Part shown: positions 57,962-64,000 of the stretch, piece by piece
Numbering within the stretch: position 1 is the stretch's first letter
Layout of the letters: every line of letters starts with the position of its first letter
NCBI RefSeq assembly: GCF_963853665.1
Contig: NZ_OY970459.1
Span: forward strand, 3,906,001-3,970,000
Reading direction: 5' to 3'
Length of the DNA: 64,000 nt
Source of the DNA: Mycobacterium decipiens
GTDB taxonomy: Bacteria; Actinomycetota; Actinomycetes; Mycobacteriales; Mycobacteriaceae
Notes under the pieces: model-generated
The model's database searches: none
What the model was told of the DNA's origin: nothing
What the model saw: the letters and a program-made list of their open reading frames with translations, nothing else
Program-made: the position numbers and the translations under genes

Positions 57962-59794
57962 ATGAAGGTCGGGGTCATTGGGGCCGGCCCATCCGGGCTG
58001 ACGACCATTAAGCAGCTGCGCGACGAGGGACACGACGTCGTGTGCTTTGAGAAAAGCGCCGACATCGGCGGCATCTGGTATCGCCACGCCAACGATGGCG
58101 ACTCCATGAAAGCCTTCGATGAAATGTACCTCACCATCTCCATGAAGCTCATGTCCTTCTCGGATTTCATGGTGGAGGACCGAGTCTTCGCGGATCGTGA
58201 AGGCTACCTTCGATACTTGCAGACCTACGCCGACAAGTTCAATTTGCGGCAATGCATCATCTTCAATTCGACGGTCGAATCCGTAGCGAGAATTGGCGAC
58301 GATTGGCAGGTTTCGGTTACCACGAACGGGCAACAAGAGCACCACACGTTCCAAGCACTGGCCATCTGCAGCGGTCCCTTCCGGACGCCGGCGACCAACA
58401 TCTCCTACCTCGACCGGTTCTCCGGTGAAGTGATCCATTCCTCTCGGTACAGGAACAACCGCGAGTTTCGCGGCAAGCGCGTGCTCGTTATCGGCCTCGC
58501 CGAATCTGGCGCCGATATCGTCAGGCAGATCTCGGGGGTCTCGGCCGAATGCACGCTGGCCATCCGCTCGCGTTCCTTTCTGGTCCCTCGTCTTCATGAC
58601 GGACGATATTCGACAGACAGCCAGACGGTCCGAGCTCATCACTATGAAATGTATGCCCGCTCGTCGGAGCAGCCCTTCCGCATGCGGGCATTCTTCCACG
58701 ACGAGACAATGTCAAAAGCCTCCTTCATGGACGCCGTCCGATACCATGGCATGCAGGCGGCAATGACGAAGACTGCAAGCTTGTTCGATCTAGAATCTTT
58801 CGGAACGAATCTCTTGAGCGACGCCAGCAAAAATCCCGCAACCGCTGTATCCGATGCGGTAGCCAAGGCGATACTTGCGGCGCCGACGGCCGGCGCCGAC
58901 GACCTCGACCCAAGGAACAGCCTGGGCCAGCCTTTATATCCTCCGAAACTTGATTTGTTCACCGAGGCAACGAAGGAGACATTCGATTACATCACCGAGT
59001 GGAATCGGAAGTCTCACAAGGGACAAGATTCTTACTCCCAACGCGTCATCTTTTGCAAGAACGTCTCATTTGTACCCAACGTCCTGAACGGGAAGATTCA
59101 GGTAAACGACAGCGGCATCGAGACCATCGAAGGCAACACGGTGTACTTCAAGGATCACACAGTGAAGGAATTCGATTGCATAGTTCTCTGTACCGGGTTC
59201 GAGCACGATTTCTCACTCCTGCGCGGTGTGGAGATCCAAGACAATAACGTTCGTCATCTCTACAAGCACGCATTCCATCCCGACCACGGCGGGCGACTTG
59301 CGCTAATCGGGTTCGTTAGACCATTCAGCGGTGGGATTCCTATCTGCGCCGAGATGCAGGCTCGGTACTTCGCCCTCCTGTGCAGCGACAAGCTCGAGTT
59401 GCCCGCAGACATCCATGCCCGAATCCGAGAGGACAAAGCGTGGGAGGAGAAGTGGACCGAGCTGAGTCCACGCCACTACGAGGCGGTGCCGTCGCTGCTC
59501 TTTTTTCTCGACTCGATCGCCAAAGAGATAGGGTGCCTGCCCACCTGCAAAGAACTAGTTGAAGAACCGGAGCTCTTGGTGACGCTCTGGTTTCATTCAT
59601 TCAACCAGTTGTGCTACCGCCTCATCGGCCCCCACAGCATGCACGATGACGCGAGGAAATCTCTCATGAACGAACAGCTGCCGGGCGGCAGCCTGCTCAG
59701 CATGTTCTACTTCATGGCGAGCTCGCTGTGGCCACACGGTACGCGCCCCAAAGATTTGCCGTTGAACCCAAATCTGTGGAAGACGTCAACCTAG
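57962..59794 (+). CDS. Flavin-containing (class B) monooxygenase of the NRPS locus
   Basis: 610 aa from ATG 57962, preceded by GGAGG nine bases upstream. FAD motif GVIGAGPSG at residues ~4-12, then EKSADIGGIW. The FMO fingerprint FxGxxxHxxxY is present as FSGEVIHSSRY (residues 153-163); the final Tyr favours FMO/N-hydroxylase types over Baeyer-Villiger enzymes (usually W). The second dinucleotide motif reads GLAESG, with Ala in place of the middle Gly. It should use NADPH and O2 to oxidise N, S or C. Its place 76 bp after the NRPS suggests a tailoring step on the peptide. Its stop shares CTAG (59791-59794) with the convergent MFS gene. Confidence 0.9.
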   Translation: MKVGVIGAGPSGLTTIKQLRDEGHDVVCFEKSADIGGIWYRHANDGDSMKAFDEMYLTISMKLMSFSDFMVEDRVFADREGYLRYLQTYADKFNLRQCIIFNSTVESVARIGDDWQVSVTTNGQQEHHTFQALAICSGPFRTPATNISYLDRFSGEVIHSSRYRNNREFRGKRVLVIGLAESGADIVRQISGVSAECTLAIRSRSFLVPRLHDGRYSTDSQTVRAHHYEMYARSSEQPFRMRAFFHDETMSKASFMDAVRYHGMQAAMTKTASLFDLESFGTNLLSDASKNPATAVSDAVAKAILAAPTAGADDLDPRNSLGQPLYPPKLDLFTEATKETFDYITEWNRKSHKGQDSYSQRVIFCKNVSFVPNVLNGKIQVNDSGIETIEGNTVYFKDHTVKEFDCIVLCTGFEHDFSLLRGVEIQDNNVRHLYKHAFHPDHGGRLALIGFVRPFSGGIPICAEMQARYFALLCSDKLELPADIHARIREDKAWEEKWTELSPRHYEAVPSLLFFLDSIAKEIGCLPTCKELVEEPELLVTLWFHSFNQLCYRLIGPHSMHDDARKSLMNEQLPGGSLLSMFYFMASSLWPHGTRPKDLPLNPNLWKTST

Positions 59795-61161
59795 CGCGAG
59801 CGGTTGTTGGATTCTGACTCAGTCGCGAGCAGGGCTATGCCGGTGGTTTCGGGCAGCCGATAGGTGCATACCAGGCTGGTCAGCGCGAGGCTGGCCAGCA
59901 TGGCGCCCATCGCCCAGCTGCCATAGGTTGCCAGCAGCGTGCCGGCAATCAGCGGCGGCACAGCGCCGCCGGCGATGCCGGCGAGGTTCACCGCCAACGC
60001 GGTGCCCGTGTATCTGTAGCGAGTAACGAACAGTTCTGGGATGAACGATGCCATAGGTCCGAAGGCGAACGCGGCGACCGCATACATGCCGATGACAGCG
60101 ATCGCGAACAGACTGGGATTGCCGGAATCGATCAGCGGCATGACCAAGAGCGCCCACGGAAGAGCCGCCGTCCACCCAACCAAAATGAGGCGCCGGCGAC
60201 CGAATTGATCAGAAAGACCGGCCGAAAATGCCGTGAACGCGATGGACGTCAACCCGCCCAGCACACCGTCGAACAAGATGCTGCCGCGCGAATACCCCAG
60301 GTGGGTGTGGGCGTAGGTGGCGAAATAGGTGCTGGCCAGATAGACGAAGCCGAAGCAGGTGACCGAGCTGCCCGCGGCCAGGATTATCTCGCGCCGCTGC
60401 CGGCGCAATACTTCGGCGATCGGCGTTCTGGTTGCCCCGGAAGAGGCCGTTTCAGCTGCCCTTTCCCTGGCGAACACCGGGGTCTCGTCGATGTTGAGCC
60501 GCACATACAGGGCAATGGCGATCAACCCCGCACTGATCAGAAACGGTATGCGCCACCCCCACTGCAGAAACAAGGGGCTGCTCTCGCCGATGGTGTAGTT
60601 CACGCCCAGAAAGGTCAGGCTGCTGAAGACCAGGGCGATGCCGCCGCCGACGATGGTGAACATGCCGTACCGGCCACGTTTGGCGACCGGCGCGCATTCC
60701 GCGCTCAGCAGCGCTGACCCGGCCCACTCCCCTCCGACGGCAAACCCTTGCAGCAGCCGCATGGCCGTCAGGATCAGTGGCGCAGCGGCACCGATGGCCG
60801 TCGCGGTGGGAACCAGCCCGACCGTGACCGTTGACAGGGCCATGATCAGCAGCGTGGCCACCAGGGTCTTCTTGCGGCCGAGGCGGTCGCCGAAGTACCC
60901 GAAGACGGCCGCGCCGAGCGGCCGGGACACAAACGCGGCGGCAAATGTACCCATCGAGGCGACCGTGGCCACCGCCGGATCGAGGTGCGGGAAGAACACG
61001 GTGGGAAACACCAGTGCCGCCGCGGTGCCATAAATGAGGAAGTCATAGAACTCGATTGCCGAGCCGACAAGGCACGCCAAAGCAATCCGCTTCATCGGTG
61101 TCACCGGCGAGCTTACTTCGATCAACCCGGCACCCGTCACAGCCAGGCTGTTTGTGTACAC
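59791..61161 (-). CDS. MFS transporter, metabolite:H+ symporter family (Rv1200-like)
   Basis: 456 aa from GTG 61161; later starts (GTG at 61113, ATG at 61095) are possible because conserved sequence begins near MKRIALACLVGSAIEFYDF. It has twelve membrane helices and the loop 2-3 signature GYFGDRLGRKKTLV, with IEFYDFLIYG and VGGEWAGSALLSAECAP typical of the MHS group (KgtP, ProP, ShiA). It should import or exchange small organic acids or osmolytes with H+. H37Rv has its counterpart next to dapD. Here it sits downstream of a MarR gene and converges with the monooxygenase, so a role in exporting the NRPS product is only a possibility. Confidence 0.92.
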   Translation of the reverse strand: MYTNSLAVTGAGLIEVSSPVTPMKRIALACLVGSAIEFYDFLIYGTAAALVFPTVFFPHLDPAVATVASMGTFAAAFVSRPLGAAVFGYFGDRLGRKKTLVATLLIMALSTVTVGLVPTATAIGAAAPLILTAMRLLQGFAVGGEWAGSALLSAECAPVAKRGRYGMFTIVGGGIALVFSSLTFLGVNYTIGESSPLFLQWGWRIPFLISAGLIAIALYVRLNIDETPVFARERAAETASSGATRTPIAEVLRRQRREIILAAGSSVTCFGFVYLASTYFATYAHTHLGYSRGSILFDGVLGGLTSIAFTAFSAGLSDQFGRRRLILVGWTAALPWALLVMPLIDSGNPSLFAIAVIGMYAVAAFAFGPMASFIPELFVTRYRYTGTALAVNLAGIAGGAVPPLIAGTLLATYGSWAMGAMLASLALTSLVCTYRLPETTGIALLATESESNNRSR

Positions 61162-61260
61162 GGCGACGACGTTAGGTGACGGTGTCCACTCTTGCTCCAG
61201 TCAAGTCCCGGGAAAACGCTGTCAACATCCTGCGAAACTCCGGACGAGCGCCGTCGGGTT

Positions 61261-61761
61261 TCACCACAGCTTGGGGGCGCGGTACGGGTTGGCCGGATCG
61301 AACTCCGTTGTCCCCCGACAGACTTCACCAACCGCATCCAGCGCCCGGTAGAGCTCGCCGAGGCCGTCGTCGCCGATGCGCGCGCGGATCTCCCGGTCAA
61401 GCTCGGCTGCCGCGCTCAGGCGCGCCGTCACGTAATCGATTGCCTTCGGAGTGAGCTCGACCACCTTCTCGCGCTGGTCGGTGGTCGACGCGGCGGTGTG
61501 CACGTAGCCGCGATCGCGTAGTTCGGCAACGATCTTGCTGGCCGCCTGGCGACTGACGTCGAATTGTCGTCCCATCTCCGAGATGGTCATCGGCCTTGGT
61601 TGGGCATACAGGGCAAATACGTAATTCATCGCATAGCGCCGCTCCGGGAACCCGACCGACTCCATCTCGGTATCGAGCCGAAGGAGATAGCTCCACCACG
61701 CGATTCGCAGTGCTTGGCCGAGGTCTGTCTGCGGCGACCGGAACCCAGGTCCGTCAATCAT
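61261..61761 (-). CDS. MarR-family transcriptional regulator
   Basis: 166 aa from ATG 61761; an in-frame TTG at 61773 would add four residues. Winged helix with PMTISEMGRQFDVSRQAASK (recognition helix region), IVAELRDRGYVHTAASTTDQ and REKVVELTPKAIDYV (the D-x-R-[EK] wing). It lies 99 bp upstream of the MFS transporter on the same strand. I do not recall it at this place in H37Rv, where IS1081 lies between esxL and Rv1200. The palindrome over its start codon points to autoregulation. Confidence 0.9.
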   Translation of the reverse strand: MIDGPGFRSPQTDLGQALRIAWWSYLLRLDTEMESVGFPERRYAMNYVFALYAQPRPMTISEMGRQFDVSRQAASKIVAELRDRGYVHTAASTTDQREKVVELTPKAIDYVTARLSAAAELDREIRARIGDDGLGELYRALDAVGEVCRGTTEFDPANPYRAPKLW

Positions 61762-61768
61762 GATTGAC
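61753..61768. promoter_or_regulatory. Perfect 16 bp palindrome over the MarR start codon
   Basis: GTCAATCATGATTGAC is its own reverse complement and contains the ATG of the MarR gene (61759-61761). The size and position fit a MarR dimer operator that would block transcription or translation start of its own gene. Confidence 0.65.
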
Positions 61769-61822
61769 AACAATAGGCGGACCCCGCCCGCGCCGTGAGC
61801 ACCGTCGGCACAGACCCGTGCG

Positions 61823-63012
61823 CTATCCGGCGGCCGGTGTTCGGGGCATCACGTAGGCGCGCGGAGCGACTCTGAGCACGTTGCTCACCGTAGGGCCGGC
61901 GCCGGTGCCCAGGTGCCCTCCGGGCAACCCGCCGAGCACATGTTCGGGAGCGCCCTGCGGGACACCGATCAGGCTGTTGACCGGCACCGCTCGAGCCACC
62001 GGGAGGATCGCCTGGTTGGCCCCGGGCCAGCTTTGCGGAACGGACAACATCCCCACCGAAGGCGCCCGGCCCAAGCCGGCGGCCACCGCCGAACTTTCTG
62101 GGCCGAGTGCCCCTCCCACCGAGACCAATTCGCCGCCCACTGCCTGCCCCAACGCGCCGGCCTCGCCGCCCACCGTCTCTGCAAGCCCCAGTGTCGCGTC
62201 TTCGAGACCGCCGGCCGCGGGGAACAAGCTGGCCAACATCGAACTCACCGTGTCGGTCATGGACAGCAGCGTGTCTTCCATCGAGATGTGGTTGTCGAGC
62301 ACGGACACCAAATCGCCGAACGGCGAGATGGTCTGCAAAAAGGCCTGCAGCTTCCCGGGGGGGTGATGTATTGGGTCGGCGCCGCAAACCCTTGCAGCGC
62401 CTGGGGCACGTTGTTCATCAACCGGGTTGCCGCAGCAACGCCGGTTGCCTTGGCGACCACGACGGCCTGGTCGGCCAGCCCCACCGCGCTGGTGATCTCC
62501 GGCGCTTCCTCGAACGGCGTCAGCGTCGACGCGGCCGCAGCAGCACCGGCGTAGCCGTACATCGCTGCGGCGTCTTGGTCCCACATCTCTTCGTAGGCCG
62601 CCTCGGTGGCAGCGATCGCGGCAGTGTTTAGCCCGAAGATGTCGGCCGCGATCAGCGTCATCAACAGCGAGCGGTTGGCCTCGACCTGCTGTGGGGGCAC
62701 CGTCATCGCGAATGCGGCATCGTATGCGGACGCCGCCTTGGTGGCCTGAACAGCGGCCTGTTCAGCCACTGTCGCGGTGCGGCTCAACCATGCCACATAC
62801 GGCGCGCACGCAGCCACCATCAACGCGGATGACGGACCCAGCCACGGCCCCGCCGGCAGCCATGAAATCACCGATCGATATGACTCCGCCACCGAGTACA
62901 AGCCGGCAGCCAGCCGGTGCCAAGCCGCCGCGGCTGCCAACAGCGAGCCCGCACCCGGACCGGAATATATTCTCGCGGAATTGATTTCCGGCGGTAACGT
63001 CCCAAAATCCAT
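61823..63012 (-). pseudogene. PPE-family protein (PPE18-like) frameshifted in a C7 tract
   Basis: ATG 63012 starts [20 protein letters not shown], a PPE domain with the PPE motif at residues 7-9. The frame follows the family to [21 protein letters not shown], then at 62357-62363 (seven C on the sense strand) shifts to SCRPFCRPS and meets a stop at 62257. The other frame continues the family to its normal C-terminus (GMLSVPQSWPGANQAILPVA, VAPRAYVMPRTPAAG). One extra C would give an intact 396-aa protein, near the ~390 aa of PPE18. No PE gene precedes it. It may be inactive, phase-variable or a sequencing error. Confidence 0.88.
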
Positions 63013-63152
63013 TTCGCGTTACCTTCGTGCTCCAGTGCGGTCCGTGCAGTTAGGTGGCCGCCATCGTGATGGCGGCCTCGATGACCGCAGACAAGCCGGC
63101 CGGGCCCCAGGATAGAGTCCTTGCCGGTTGCCGAGCTACCCGGGGTTTGGTG

Positions 63153-63437
63153 TTAAGCCCAGCTGGAGCCGACGGCGCTATCGGTTTGGGCCATGTTGCT
63201 GCCGGCGGCCTGCACCTTCTGGCCGTGGGTGTTGGCCTGTTCGTAGATCACTTGGAAGTTGCGGCCCAACTGGCTGATGAACTCCTGGCAGGCCACCGAA
63301 CCGGCGCCACCCCAAAAGTCGCCGGCGGCCAACACATCTCGAACGATGGCCTGGTGCTCGGCCTCCAACGATGCGGCCTGGGCACGGATGGTCGCACCGT
63401 GGGTGTCAACATCGCCGAACTGGTAATTGATCGTCAT
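63153..63437 (-). CDS. esxL: WXG100-family secreted protein, EsxL/EsxN type
   Basis: 94 aa: MTINYQFGDVDTHGATIRAQ, helix-turn-helix hairpin with the turn motif FWGG (W-x-G), then ACQEFISQLGRNFQVIYEQA. This belongs to the QILSS/Mtb9.9 subfamily of ESX-5-linked Esx proteins, exported as a heterodimer with the partner encoded 28 bp upstream. Several near-identical paralogues exist in mycobacteria, so the exact name rests on position. Confidence 0.93.
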   Translation of the reverse strand: MTINYQFGDVDTHGATIRAQAASLEAEHQAIVRDVLAAGDFWGGAGSVACQEFISQLGRNFQVIYEQANTHGQKVQAAGSNMAQTDSAVGSSWA

Positions 63438-63465
63438 ATCGGTACCGTCCTGTCGAGGAATCGGG

Positions 63466-63777
<312 letters not shown>

Positions 63778-63819
63778 TTATATCTGCGTGACGTTGTGGG
63801 TCGGATCCCTGGGTGGGTG

Positions 63820-64000
63820 TTACCCGGCGGCCGGGATGCGTGGCATCACATAGGCGCGTGGTGGCACCCGCAGCACGTTGCTGAGCCCACCGCCGCCGGC
63901 GCGCGCGCCCAGCTGCCCAACCGGCAGTCCGCCCAGCATCTGCCCGGGTCCGGTTTCGGCGGCGCTGGCCAGGCTGGCCAGCGGCAACGCCCGCGCCGCC
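63820..64000 (-). CDS. PPE-family protein, C-terminal end only (runs off the window)
   Basis: The reverse strand is open from the window edge to the TAA at 63820-63822 and ends NVLRVPPRAYVMPRIPAAG, the typical C-terminus of PPE18-type proteins, preceded by MLGGLPVGQLGARAGGGG. By position it corresponds to PPE18 (Rv1196) upstream of esxK. The end resembles that of the frameshifted PPE at 61823, suggesting the two PPE genes are paralogous copies flanking the esx pair. Confidence 0.85.
   Translation of the reverse strand, partial: AARALPLASLASAAETGPGQMLGGLPVGQLGARAGGGGLSNVLRVPPRAYVMPRIPAAG

Overview
The window is one continuous, GC-rich, densely packed stretch of a slow-growing Mycobacterium chromosome. 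Gene order and protein sequence follow the Mycobacterium tuberculosis kgd (Rv1248c) to Rv1195 region closely, printed here in reverse orientation. Small differences in nearly every protein, extra genes and missing genes suggest a close relative (M. tuberculosis-associated or M. kansasii-like group) rather than M. tuberculosis itself. Comparisons with H37Rv are from memory, not from an alignment.

Layout. 1-6.3 kb: end of kgd, an SDR, lipoprotein lpqZ and mdh. 6.4-13.1 kb: corA, a SUFU-domain gene coupled to sugC, and the trehalose importer lpqY-sugABC with a stress-type membrane protein. 13.2-21.5 kb: a 5 x 55 bp tandem repeat, then a + strand run (DUF4190, MgtE-N/CBS and DUF1003 proteins, lytic transglycosylase, Mrp, two PH-domain membrane proteins, HAD hydrolase). 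21.5-25.9 kb: envelope-stress block sigE-rseA-htrA-tatB and a divergent O-methyltransferase. 26-31.6 kb: TetR regulator with tandem operators, ABC efflux pair, ICMT-like protein, CocE-like hydrolase. 31.7-35 kb: a PE_PGRS-like gene broken by a stop, then divergent glgC/glgM. 35-45.4 kb: DUF3117, tag, DivIVA-like, gpgS, folP2, fadD6, LOG protein, a 772-aa AAA ATPase, dapE and dapD.

The most unusual part is 45.4-61.8 kb, an insertion relative to H37Rv between the convergent genes dapD and Rv1200. It holds a shortened mbtH-like gene, a three-module NRPS (C-A-T / C-A-T-E / C-A-T-TE) cut into two reading frames by a 73 bp duplication, and a flavin-dependent monooxygenase. On the opposite strand lie an MFS transporter and a MarR regulator whose start codon sits in a perfect palindrome. 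Adenylation domains 1 and 2 are near-identical except for sharply bounded specificity segments, pointing to subdomain exchange by recombination. The inferred product is a (possibly N-acylated) tripeptide starting with Thr, with a D-configured second residue, released by a thioesterase and tailored by the monooxygenase. Whether the locus is functional depends on the two lesions.

61.8-64 kb is an ESX-5-type cluster: a PPE gene frameshifted in a C7 tract, an esxL/esxK-like pair and the end of a second PPE gene. No rRNA, tRNA, CRISPR or intact insertion sequence was seen.
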